Part shown: piece after piece, positions 1 to 7,236 of the stretch
How the letters are laid out: each line of letters opens with the position of its first letter
Numbering within the stretch: position 1 is the first letter of the stretch
DNA from: RSA11 sp036564135
GTDB lineage: Bacteria; Actinomycetota; Thermoleophilia; Solirubrobacterales; 70-9
Assembly: GCA_036564135.1 (NCBI GenBank)
Contig: DATCLC010000082.1
Coordinates: 1-44,657, forward strand
Length of the DNA: 44,657 nucleotides
Reading direction: 5' to 3'
Position numbers and translations under genes: made by a program
Notes under the pieces: model-generated
Databases searched by the model: none
Told to the model about the DNA's origin: nothing
What the model saw: only the letters and a program-made list of their open reading frames with translations

Positions 1-1055
1 GTCGGCTCGAACGCCGCCGGCGTGGCGCGCGTGATGTCGTTGGGGATCTCCTCGAGCGTGTAGCCGACGGCGAGCTTGGCGGCGATCTTCGCGATCGGGA
101 AGCCGGTCGCCTTCGAGGCGAGCGCCGAGGAGCGCGAGACGCGCGGGTTCATCTCGATGACCACGATCTCGCCCGTCTCCGGGTTGACGGCGAACTGCAC
201 GTTGGAGCCGCCGGTCTCCACGCCGACCGCGCGGATCACGCGCAGCGCCTGGTCGCGCAGCTTTTGGTAGAGGTCGTCGGTGAGCGTCTGCGCGGGCGCC
301 ACGGTCACCGAGTCGCCGGTGTGGACGCCCATCGGGTCGACGTTCTCGATCGAGCAGATGACGACGACGTTGTCGTTCGCGTCGCGCATCACCTCGAGCT
401 CGAACTCGCCCCAGCCGAGCACGGACTCCTCGACCAGCACCTGGTTGATCGGGCTCGCGGCGAGGCCCTCGGAGACGACCTGGCGCAACTCGGTCTCGGT
501 GTGGCCCACGCCGCCACCGTGTCCGCCCAGGGTGAACGCCGGGCGCACGATCGCGGGCAGCTTGATCGTCCCGTCGGCGAGGCCCTCCTCGACCTCCTGG
601 ACGGAGGTGACGATCGTCGACCAGGGCACCCGCAGCCCGGCCCCCTCCATCGTCGCCCGGAACGCCTCGCGGTCCTCGGCGCGGTGGATCGCGTCGTAGT
701 TGGCGCCGATCAGCTCGACGCCGTAGCGCTCAAGCGTGCCGTCGTCGGCGAGCGCCTTCGCCAAGTTGAGGGCCGTCTGTCCGCCCAGCGTCGGCAGCAG
801 GGCGTCGGGGCGCTCGCGCTCGATGATCGCGGCCACGGACTCCGGCGTGAGGGGCTCCACGTAGGTGCGGTGCGCGAACTCCGGGTCGGTCATGATCGTG
901 GCCGGGTTGGAGTTGACGAGCACGACCTCGTAGCCCTCCTCGATCAGGACCTTGCAGGCCTGCACGCCCGAGTAGTCGAACTCCGCGGCCTGGCCGATCA
1001 CGATCGGGCCCGAGCCGATCAGGAGGATCCGGTTGATGTCCGTGCGCTTGGGCAT
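1..1055 (-). CDS. carB: Carbamoyl-phosphate synthase large chain, N-terminal part (partial)
   Basis: Encodes the first 351 residues of the large subunit that makes carbamoyl phosphate from bicarbonate, ammonia and ATP for pyrimidine and arginine synthesis. The rest lies beyond the left edge. Visible family features are the N-terminal pre-ATP-grasp segment (LIGSGPIVIGQAAEFDYSG), the NSNPATIMTDPE block, the glycine-rich ATP-grasp loop (LGGHGGGVG) and the Mg/ATP-binding EMNPRVSRSSALASKATG block. The ATG shares one base with the carA stop (TGATG), so translation is probably coupled to CarA. It is the last visible gene of the pyr operon. The assignment is secure; only completeness is unknown. Confidence 0.97.
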   Translation of the reverse strand, partial: MPKRTDINRILLIGSGPIVIGQAAEFDYSGVQACKVLIEEGYEVVLVNSNPATIMTDPEFAHRTYVEPLTPESVAAIIERERPDALLPTLGGQTALNLAKALADDGTLERYGVELIGANYDAIHRAEDREAFRATMEGAGLRVPWSTIVTSVQEVEEGLADGTIKLPAIVRPAFTLGGHGGGVGHTETELRQVVSEGLAASPINQVLVEESVLGWGEFELEVMRDANDNVVVICSIENVDPMGVHTGDSVTVAPAQTLTDDLYQKLRDQALRVIRAVGVETGGSNVQFAVNPETGEIVVIEMNPRVSRSSALASKATGFPIAKIAAKLAVGYTLEEIPNDITRATPAAFEP

Positions 1056-2536
1056 CAGCCAGCCTCCTCCGCGAGCCGCAGGAACTCGTCGAAGAGGTGC
1101 CGCGCGTCGTGGGGGCCCGGGCCGGCCTCGGGGTGGTACTGGAAGGTGCGCCCGGGCACGTCGCGGAGGCGCAGCCCCTCGACGGTGCGGTCGTAGAGGT
1201 TCACGTGGGTGAGCTCGGCGGCGCCGAAATCGGTCTCCCAGCGCACCGGCTCGTCGGACTCGACGCGCTCGCCGCCGTCCGGCGGGCGCACCGCGAAGCC
1301 GTGGTTCTGCGAGGTGATGTCGATCCGCCCGCTGTCCAGGTCCTTGACCGGGTGGTTCGCGCCGCGGTGGCCGAAGGGCAGCTTGAAGGTGTCGAGTCCG
1401 ACGGCGCGGCAGAGCAGCTGGTGCCCCAGGCAGATACCGATCACGGGCTTGCGACCGACCAGCTCGCGCACGGTCCCGACGATGTAGTCGAGCGCCGCCG
1501 GGTCGCCGGGGCCGCACGCCAAAAAGACGAGGTCGGGATCGCGCGCCAGCACCTCATCGGCGGAGGCCGTGCACGGCAGCAGGGTGAGGTGCGTGTCGCG
1601 GGCCTGGAACTGCTCGATGATCGAGCGCTTGATGCCGGTGTCGAGGGCGACGATGCGGGGCCCCGACCCGGGGAGCTCAAGCGGCTCGCTGAGCGTGACC
1701 GTGCGGGCGAGGTCGGCGCCTGTCATCGGCGGCTCGGCGGCGATCCGTTCGCGCGCCAGCGCCTCGCTCACGGTCTCGGCGAACACGCCGCCGCGCATCG
1801 CGCCCTTGTCGCGGATGTGGCGCACGAGCGCCCGCGTGTCGACGCCGGTGATCGCCATCACCCCGTTCGTGCGCAGCCAGTCGAGCCAGCCCCCCTCCGC
1901 GGCCGCGGCGTCGGTCGAGTTGCGCGCCTCGCGCATGATCGCGGCGCGCGCGTGGATGCGATCCGACTCCATGGCCCGCTCCGCGACGCCGTAATTGCCG
2001 ATCATCGGGTAGGTGAACGTGATGATCTGCCCGGCGTACGAGGGATCGCTCATCGCCTCCTGGTAGCCGGTCATCGCCGGTTCCGCGGCGATCCGCTCGC
2101 GCGCCTGCGCCTCGCTGACCGTCTCGGCGAAGACGCCGCCCCGCATCGCGCCCTTGTCGCGGATGTGGCGCACGAGGGCGCGCGTGTCGACGCCGGTGAT
2201 CGCCATCACGCCACCTTCGCGCAGCCAGTCGAGCCAGCCGCCCTCCGCGGCCGCGGCGTCGGTCGAGTTGCGCGCGTCGCGCATGATCGCGGCCCGGGCG
2301 TGGATGCGGTCGGACTCCATGGCCGCCTCGGCGACGCCGTAGTTGCCGATCATCGGGTAGGTGAAGGTGATGATCTGGCCCGAGTACGAGGGGTCGCTCA
2401 TCGCCTCCTGGTAGCCGGTCATCGCCGTGTTGAAGACGACCTCGCCGGTGACCGAGTCGGTCCCCTGCTCGGGGCCGGACCCGCAGAGCTCGCCCTCGAG
2501 GCGCGTGCCGTCCTCGAGCAGTACGTAGCCCTTCAC
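1055..2536 (-). CDS. carA: Carbamoyl-phosphate synthase small chain with internal tandem duplication
   Basis: Glutamine-hydrolysing subunit that feeds ammonia to CarB. The GTG start overlaps the upstream hydrolase stop as GTGA. The protein is 493 residues, against about 375-380 for the family. The excess is an in-frame tandem copy of 116 residues: residues 39-154 and 155-270 both begin MTGYQEAMSDPSY and differ at only 7 positions. The first strand of the N-terminal domain is single copy. The C-terminal class I glutamine amidotransferase domain looks intact, with the nucleophile Cys in GICLGHQLL and the His/Glu pair in YHPEAGPGPHDA. Removing one copy gives a normal 377-residue CarA. Whether the enlarged N-terminal domain still docks on CarB cannot be judged here. 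Confidence 0.95.
   Translation of the reverse strand: MKGYVLLEDGTRLEGELCGSGPEQGTDSVTGEVVFNTAMTGYQEAMSDPSYSGQIITFTYPMIGNYGVAEAAMESDRIHARAAIMRDARNSTDAAAAEGGWLDWLREGGVMAITGVDTRALVRHIRDKGAMRGGVFAETVSEAQARERIAAEPAMTGYQEAMSDPSYAGQIITFTYPMIGNYGVAERAMESDRIHARAAIMREARNSTDAAAAEGGWLDWLRTNGVMAITGVDTRALVRHIRDKGAMRGGVFAETVSEALARERIAAEPPMTGADLARTVTLSEPLELPGSGPRIVALDTGIKRSIIEQFQARDTHLTLLPCTASADEVLARDPDLVFLACGPGDPAALDYIVGTVRELVGRKPVIGICLGHQLLCRAVGLDTFKLPFGHRGANHPVKDLDSGRIDITSQNHGFAVRPPDGGERVESDEPVRWETDFGAAELTHVNLYDRTVEGLRLRDVPGRTFQYHPEAGPGPHDARHLFDEFLRLAEEAG
1727..2422 (-). repeat. 348-bp in-frame tandem duplication inside carA
   Basis: Two adjacent units, 2075-2422 (CarA residues 39-154) and 1727-2074 (residues 155-270), are each exactly 348 bp (116 codons). 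By eye they differ at about three dozen bases, yet their proteins differ at only 7 of 116 residues, so most changes are synonymous. A third partial copy of the edge (the Met-Thr-Gly codons) follows at 1718-1726. The breakpoint therefore sits in a short GTCATCG-type microhomology shared by both domain ends. Confidence 0.93.
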
Positions 2537-3114
2537 GCGGAGGCCCCCGCTTGGGTCGGGTTGGGGGCGTAGTCGAGGATCAGGCGCTGCACGGCCTTGA
2601 ACTCGTCGGTGCCGGCGCGCCCGAGGAGCTCGAACAGCGCGGTCTCGACGCTGGTCGGGACCGCACCCGCGCGCTCGGTGCGGCGCAGCCCGATCGCCTC
2701 GTTCTCGACGCTGCGCGAGGCGACGGCGTCGGCGGCGACGTGCACAGCGAGGCCGCGGTCGAGCAGCTCCAGGGCCGTCTGCGCGACGCAGACGTGCGCC
2801 TCGATCCCGCAGAGCACGACCTGGTCGCGCCCGCCGAGGTCGAACCCGGGCGCGCTGGCCGCCGAGAACTCGATCTTCTCGAGCGGCTCGACCCCGTCGG
2901 GCAGCGCCTCCGCGACCGCGGGGTCGGTGCGGCCGAGCCCCTTCGGGTACTGCTCGGTGACCACGACGGGCACGCCTAGAGCCTCGGCGCCGCGCGCGAG
3001 CGTCGCCGCGGCGCGCACGACCCGCTCGTAACCCGGTACGGCCTTGGCGAACGCCTGCTGCACGTCGACGATCACGAGCGCCGCCCGCTCGCGCTGGAGC
3101 CGGTCGCCGCTCAC
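2533..3114 (-). CDS. Isochorismatase-family cysteine hydrolase in the pyr operon
   Basis: A 193-residue protein of the isochorismatase-like (cysteine hydrolase) superfamily, which cleaves amides, ureido compounds or vinyl ethers. The triad is visible: Asp17 in LVIVDVQQAF, Lys80 in LEKIEFSA, and Cys109 in CGIEAHVCVAQT, which follows the usual cis-peptide turn. The GTG at 3114 overlaps the pyrC stop (GTGA), and its own stop overlaps the carA GTG in the same way. It is therefore a translationally coupled member of the pyrimidine operon and not an insertion in a gap. The substrate is unknown. The family includes ureidoacrylate (pyrimidine catabolism), N-carbamoyl and nicotinamide hydrolases, so a role on a carbamoyl or pyrimidine-related by-product is possible but is inference. 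Confidence 0.9.
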   Translation of the reverse strand: MSGDRLQRERAALVIVDVQQAFAKAVPGYERVVRAAATLARGAEALGVPVVVTEQYPKGLGRTDPAVAEALPDGVEPLEKIEFSAASAPGFDLGGRDQVVLCGIEAHVCVAQTALELLDRGLAVHVAADAVASRSVENEAIGLRRTERAGAVPTSVETALFELLGRAGTDEFKAVQRLILDYAPNPTQAGASA

Positions 3115-4466
3115 TGGGCGACCCCCATCGCGAAGCTGCGCTGGCGGTAGGCGACCTCGCCGCCGGCGATGGTCGCCAGCACCTGCCCGGTGAGCTCGCG
3201 CCCGGCGGCGAACGAGTTGCCCGAGCGGCTCTCCCAACCCCCCGCGCCTGCCTCCCAGGTGCGCTCGAGGTCCAGCAGGGTGACGTTCGCCTCGCTGCCC
3301 GGCTTGAGCGAGGCGGGCTCGAACCCGAAGGCGGCCGCACCCGACCCCAGGCGCTCGACGATGAGCTCGAGCGGCAGCACTCCCGGAAGCACGAGGTCGG
3401 TGTAGAGCACCGCGAACGCGGTCTCCAGGCCGGTGACGCCCATCGCCGCCTGCTCGAAGGGCACCTCCTTCTCCTGGCGGGTGTGCGGGGCGTGGTCGGT
3501 GGCGATGCAGTCGATCACGCCGGAGCGCAGGCCCTCGATCAGCGCCTGGCGGTCAGCCTCGGTGCGCAGGGGCGGGTTCATCTTGTAGCGGGCATCCAGG
3601 CTGCGCACGGCCTCGTCGGTGAGCGTCAGGTGGTGCGGCGTCGCCTCGCACGTGATCTGGACGCCGTCCTCCTTGGCGCGCGCGACGGCCTCCACGGACT
3701 CGGCGGCCGAGAGGTGCTGGACGTGGATGCGCGCCGACTCGTAGCCCGCCAGCGCGGCGTCGCGCAGGATCATCGCGGTCTCCGAGACCGACGGGATCCC
3801 CGCCATCCCGACCGCGGCGGAGACCTCGCCCTCGTGCATCACGCCGCCGCCCGAGAGCTCGGGGTCCTCCTCGTGGAGCGCGATCTGCAGCCCGGCGAGC
3901 GCCTGGTACTGGAGCGCCCTGCGCATCACGCGCGCGCTGCGGATCGGCAGGCCGTCGTCGGAGAAGCCCACCGCGCCGGCGGCGGCGAGCTCGGTCATGT
4001 CCGTGAGCTCCTCGCCGCGCATGCCCCGGGTGACCGTCGCGACGAAGCCCACCGGGACGGAGGCGTCGACGCGGGCGCGCTCGCGCAGCGAGTCGATCGC
4101 GCCGGGGGTGTCCACGGGCGGGTCGGTGTTCGCCATCGCGATGATCCCGCAGTAGCCGCCGGCCGCCGCCGCGCGGGTGCCGGTCTCGATGTCCTCCTTG
4201 TCCTCGCGGCCGGGAACGCGCAGGTGCACGTGCGGGTCGAAGAAGGCGGGGACGGCGACGAGGCCCTCAGCCTCGATCACCTCGGCGCCCTCGAGCTCGG
4301 CCGACCCCGGCGCGGCGAGCTCGGCGATCTCGCCGTCGCGCACGACGATGTCGTGCCGGGCGTCGATCCCGGCGCGCGGGTCGAGGGCACGCGCGCCGCG
4401 CACGATCACGGGACGCTCCGGAGCCGACCCGGTGCCGCGCCAGTCCAGGCTCGCGATCCGCCTCAC
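3111..4466 (-). CDS. pyrC: Dihydroorotase
   Basis: A 451-residue class I dihydroorotase that cyclises N-carbamoyl-aspartate to dihydroorotate, the third step of pyrimidine synthesis. The amidohydrolase zinc site is visible: DPHVHLRVPG near residue 68, a metal His in LHEED, a further His in HVQHLSA, and the late Asp/His in CIATDHAPHT. The PGREDKEDIETG block that follows the first zinc motif is typical of bacterial class I enzymes. The GTG start overlaps the pyrB stop (GTGA). A long open frame continues upstream of this GTG, but it lies over pyrB in another frame and has no family similarity, so it was excluded. Confidence 0.97.
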   Translation of the reverse strand: MRRIASLDWRGTGSAPERPVIVRGARALDPRAGIDARHDIVVRDGEIAELAAPGSAELEGAEVIEAEGLVAVPAFFDPHVHLRVPGREDKEDIETGTRAAAAGGYCGIIAMANTDPPVDTPGAIDSLRERARVDASVPVGFVATVTRGMRGEELTDMTELAAAGAVGFSDDGLPIRSARVMRRALQYQALAGLQIALHEEDPELSGGGVMHEGEVSAAVGMAGIPSVSETAMILRDAALAGYESARIHVQHLSAAESVEAVARAKEDGVQITCEATPHHLTLTDEAVRSLDARYKMNPPLRTEADRQALIEGLRSGVIDCIATDHAPHTRQEKEVPFEQAAMGVTGLETAFAVLYTDLVLPGVLPLELIVERLGSGAAAFGFEPASLKPGSEANVTLLDLERTWEAGAGGWESRSGNSFAAGRELTGQVLATIAGGEVAYRQRSFAMGVAQ

Positions 4467-5434
4467 GCGGGCTCCCCGATCGGCTGGGATACGGAAACCT
4501 CGGCCGCGCCCTGCTCGCGGGCGCCGCGCGGCCGCTCGCCCCCGGCGAGCAGCTCGTAGAGGATCGCCATGCGCACGAAGAGGCCGTTGCGGACCTGCTG
4601 GGTGATCAGCGAGTTCGGGTGGTCCATGATCTCGGCCGAGAGCTCGACGCCGCGGTTGACGGGCCCGGGATGCATGAGGAGCTGCCGCGCGCCGAGGCGG
4701 CGCTCGTCGATCTGGTAGTTGGCGACGTACTCGCGCAGCGACGGGACGAAGCTCTCCGCCATGCGCTCGCGCTGCATGCGCAGCGCGTAGACGACGTCCG
4801 CCTCGCCGAGCTCGGACAGGTCGTGCGTGACGGCGCAGCCCAGTGCCTCGGCGGCGCCGCGCGGGATCAGGGGCGGCGGGCCGCAGAGGGTCACCTCGGC
4901 GCCCATCTTCGTGAACGCCTGCGCCGCCGACCGCGCGACGCGGCTGTGCAGGACGTCGCCGACGATCCAGATCTTCTTGCCGTCGAGCTCGCCGAGGCGC
5001 TCGCGCAGCGTGTAGACGTCGAGCAGCGCCTGGCTGGGGTGCTCGTGCTTGCCGTCGCCGGCGTTGACGACCGCGGCGTCGGTCCACTGCGCGACGAGCT
5101 GCGCGGCACCGGCGTGCGGCGAGCGGATGATGATCGCCTCGGGCTCGTAGGCGCTCAGCGTCGCGATCGTGTCGCGCAGCGACTCGCCCTTGTCGACGGA
5201 GGAGCCCGCGGCCTTCACCGAGACGAGGTCGGCCGAGAGGCGCTTGACCGCGAGCTCGAACGAGGACGAGGTGCGCGTGCTCGACTCGTAGAAGAGGGAG
5301 ACGACGGTCCGGCCGCGCAGGGTCGGGACCTTCTTGATGTCGCGGCGGCCGACCTCGGCGAAGCTGTCGGCCAGCTCCATGATGCGCCCGATCTCGTCGC
5401 GGTCGAGGTCGGCGATCGAAAGGAGGTGCCTCAT
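4463..5434 (-). CDS. pyrB: Aspartate carbamoyltransferase catalytic chain
   Basis: A 323-residue catalytic subunit that transfers carbamoyl from carbamoyl phosphate to aspartate, the committed pyrimidine step. The carbamoyl-phosphate site is seen as FYESSTRTSSSFELA, with HEHPSQALLD and the aspartate-loop residues (LMHPGPVNRG) further on. There is no regulatory-chain gene (pyrI) beside it, as expected for an operon controlled by PyrR. The ATG overlaps the pyrR stop (ATGA). A purine-rich GGGAGGG about ten bases upstream, inside the pyrR end, can serve as ribosome-binding site. Confidence 0.97.
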   Translation of the reverse strand: MRHLLSIADLDRDEIGRIMELADSFAEVGRRDIKKVPTLRGRTVVSLFYESSTRTSSSFELAVKRLSADLVSVKAAGSSVDKGESLRDTIATLSAYEPEAIIIRSPHAGAAQLVAQWTDAAVVNAGDGKHEHPSQALLDVYTLRERLGELDGKKIWIVGDVLHSRVARSAAQAFTKMGAEVTLCGPPPLIPRGAAEALGCAVTHDLSELGEADVVYALRMQRERMAESFVPSLREYVANYQIDERRLGARQLLMHPGPVNRGVELSAEIMDHPNSLITQQVRNGLFVRMAILYELLAGGERPRGAREQGAAEVSVSQPIGEPA

Positions 5435-6003
5435 CGCTCGTCCCTCCCCTTACCCGCGACGACCGGCTCGGCGGCGTCGGCGATCGCGACCTCGTCGACG
5501 CCGTCGATCTCCTCGAGGCGCACGAAGACACGCTCGCCGCGCGCCGTCGGCAGGTTCTTGCCGACGTAGTCGGGCCTGATCGGCAGCTCGCGGTGGCCGC
5601 GGTCGGCGAGCACGGCGAGCTGGACGCGGGCCGGGCGGCCGTAATCGAAGAGCGCGTCGATCGCCGCGCGCACGGTACGGCCGGTGAACAGGACGTCGTC
5701 GACGAGGACGACCGTCCGGTCGTCGGGGTCGAAGTCGAGGTGCGAGGCGTGGACGACGGGCGCGGTCGGGCGCTCGCCCAGATCGTCGCGGTAGAAGGAG
5801 ATGTCGAGGTCGCCGAGCGGGACCTCGGTGTCGGCGAGCTCGGTCACGAGCGCGTGCAGGCGGTTGGCGAGGACCGCGCCGCGCGTGTGAATGCCGACGA
5901 TCGCGAGCGCCTGGGCGTCGCGGTTGTTCTCCACGATCTCGTGCGCGATCCGCACCAGCGTGCGGCGCACGTCGTCACGGTCGAGTACGACCTTCTCGTT
6001 CAA
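5431..6003 (-). CDS. pyrR: Bifunctional pyr operon regulator / uracil phosphoribosyltransferase PyrR
   Basis: A 190-residue PyrR of the type I phosphoribosyltransferase fold. The PRPP loop is clear (VVLVDDVLFTGRTVRAA, near residues 97-113), as is the GIHTRGAVLANRL block of the PyrR subfamily. It binds leader RNA of pyr transcripts when UMP is high and has weak uracil phosphoribosyltransferase activity. The start is TTG at 6003-6001, supported by AAGGAG four bases upstream. It is the first gene of the pyrR-B-C-hydrolase-carA-carB run. An RNA motif matching the PyrR binding loop lies just upstream (6014-6030), so the protein probably represses its own operon. Confidence 0.96.
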   Translation of the reverse strand: MNEKVVLDRDDVRRTLVRIAHEIVENNRDAQALAIVGIHTRGAVLANRLHALVTELADTEVPLGDLDISFYRDDLGERPTAPVVHASHLDFDPDDRTVVLVDDVLFTGRTVRAAIDALFDYGRPARVQLAVLADRGHRELPIRPDYVGKNLPTARGERVFVRLEEIDGVDEVAIADAAEPVVAGKGRDER

Positions 6004-6013
6004 CTCGCTCCTT

Positions 6014-6030
6014 CCTGGCCTCGCTGGACC
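6014..6030 (-). promoter_or_regulatory. Candidate PyrR-binding RNA hairpin in the pyrR leader
   Basis: The minus-strand leader reads GGTCCAGCGAGGCCAGG. This fits the PyrR anti-antiterminator loop consensus (ARUCCAGNGAGGYU) almost base for base. GG/CC and CC/GG pairs with a bulged U close an AGCGA loop. It sits immediately before AAGGAG and the TTG start, the arrangement in which PyrR would block ribosome access, as described for mycobacteria. No intrinsic terminator is seen here. Confidence 0.65.
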
Positions 6031-6053
6031 GGGTTAAAGGAACCGACGAGTCG

Positions 6054-6059
6054 AGACTA
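6054..6059 (-). promoter_or_regulatory. Candidate -10 box of the pyr operon
   Basis: TAGTCT (TANNNT type) on the minus strand, about 50 bases upstream of the pyrR TTG. A start 6-8 bases downstream would give a leader just long enough to contain the PyrR hairpin. No clear -35 is visible. Confidence 0.35.
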
Positions 6060-6134
6060 GCAACGGGCGAGGCGGACGGCCAGGCGCGCCGCCGAGCGAC
6101 CCATTCGACCGCCCGATCAGCGATGATCGAAGCC

Positions 6135-7073
6135 ATGGTGGCAGAGCGCCGGATCCCCAGGCCGCACCGGCCCGTGCGCGACCCCTCGAAGCTGCGGCCG
6201 ATCGACCGCGAGGTGAACGACGCGATCGCGCGGCACGCGGCCGCGGGTTCGTGGTTCGAGGCGGGCGGCGTGCGGAGCTTCGTGCGCCGGCAGGGCGAGG
6301 GCGCGGACGTCGTGCTGCTGCACGGGGTGCCCACGAGCTCGTTTTTGTACCGCAAGGTGGTCGCGGCGCTCGCCGACGAGGGCGTGCGCGCCAACGCCTT
6401 CGACTTCCCCGGGCTCGGGCTCGCCGAGCGCCCGGAGGGTTTCGACTACTCGTGGTCGGGCCTCGCGAGCTGGACGGGCGAGGCGATCGACGCGCTCGGC
6501 ATCGGCCAGTGCCACCTCGTCGTCCACGACATTGGCGGGCCGATCGGGTTCGAGTGGGCGATCCGCAATCCCGATCGAGTGCTCTCGATCACCGCGCTGA
6601 ACACCTTCGTCGACGTCGCGAGCTTCCAGCGCCCCTGGCCGATGGCGCCGTTCGCGCGGCGCGGGCTGGGCGAACTCTGGCTTCGGGGGACGCCGCGGGT
6701 CTACGTCGCGCGGCTCTTCTACGCGATCGGCATCGCGCGGCGCGAGCTCGTCCCCCGCTCCGACGTCTACGCGCACGTGGCGCTCCTGCGCATGCACGAC
6801 CGCGGCCGCGCGTTCCTGCGGATCATGCGCTCCTTCGAGCTCACCGAGGAGAAGGAGCGCTTCCTGCGCGAGGGGCTCGCAGGGCTCGACGTGCCAACCC
6901 GGGTGGTGTGGGGTGAGCGCGACCCGGTGTTCGGGCGCGAGCACTACGACGCGGTGCGCGAGGCGCTCGGCGCGGACGACGGGTACCTGCTCCCCGCCAA
7001 GCACTTCCCGCAGGAGGACTACCCGACCGAGGTCGCCCAGGCGATCGCGGACCTGGTCGCCCCGCTCGGCTGA
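6135..7073 (+). CDS. Alpha/beta hydrolase, haloalkane dehalogenase / epoxide hydrolase-like
   Basis: A protein of about 312 residues with the alpha/beta-hydrolase layout. It has an oxyanion HGVPTSS motif, a nucleophile elbow VVHDIGGPIG whose nucleophile is Asp, an acid in WGERDPVF, and a late His in AKHFPQEDYP. An Asp nucleophile is the mark of haloalkane dehalogenases and epoxide hydrolases rather than esterases. The usual halide-binding residues (Asn of HGNP, Trp of LWR) are replaced by Val and Tyr, so dehalogenation is uncertain. An in-frame ATG also exists at 6123. I prefer 6135 because a GATGAT hexamer lies 7 bases before it, as at other leaderless genes here. Divergent from pyrR. Confidence 0.85.
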   Translation: MVAERRIPRPHRPVRDPSKLRPIDREVNDAIARHAAAGSWFEAGGVRSFVRRQGEGADVVLLHGVPTSSFLYRKVVAALADEGVRANAFDFPGLGLAERPEGFDYSWSGLASWTGEAIDALGIGQCHLVVHDIGGPIGFEWAIRNPDRVLSITALNTFVDVASFQRPWPMAPFARRGLGELWLRGTPRVYVARLFYAIGIARRELVPRSDVYAHVALLRMHDRGRAFLRIMRSFELTEEKERFLREGLAGLDVPTRVVWGERDPVFGREHYDAVREALGADDGYLLPAKHFPQEDYPTEVAQAIADLVAPLG

Positions 7074-7078
7074 CGCGA

Positions 7079-7236
7079 TCGACTTTCCTAGTCCAGGGGA
7101 CCAGAAACCTCAACCACCGCCCGCTCCCCCCGGGCGGTGATCGACTTTTCTAGTCCAGGGGACGAGGAACCTCGATCGCGTGCGCCGGCAACGGGCGGTG
7201 GTCGAGTTTTCTAGTCCTGGGGACGAGAAAAGTCGA
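7079..7236. repeat. Three-unit palindromic (hairpin) repeat between convergent genes
   Basis: Three related 33-35 bp units lie at 7079-7111, 7141-7175 and 7202-7236, spaced 62 and 61 bp. Each reads roughly TCGACTTTTCTAGTCC, a short loop, then GGACGAGAAAxxTCGA, so each can fold into a long stem with a GTCC/GGAC core. The linkers are GC-rich; the first contains CCGCCCG/CGGGCGG. The third unit ends at the rnz stop. It may act as a two-way terminator or be a dispersed REP-like element. Confidence 0.8.

Noticed and set aside
264..1196. Long plus-strand open frame opposite carB, and similar long frames opposite many other genes
   Set aside because: These are shadows created by high third-position GC. 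They have Arg/Ala/Asp-rich low-information composition and no family motifs, while the other strand encodes recognisable proteins.
1727..2422. The carA duplication as a simple assembly join of two strain haplotypes
   Set aside because: Not excluded, but the shared sequence at the breakpoint is only about 8-11 bp and the frame and codon boundary are exact. I keep it as a real feature pending read evidence.
6135..7073. Firm call as haloalkane dehalogenase
   Set aside because: The Asp nucleophile fits, but the usual halide-binding Asn and Trp are replaced, so only the broader family is supported.
7079..7236. A possible short CRISPR array (three ~35-bp repeats with ~26-bp spacers)
   Set aside because: The repeats differ from each other at several positions, each is itself a long palindrome, the linkers are short and share sequence, and no cas gene is nearby.
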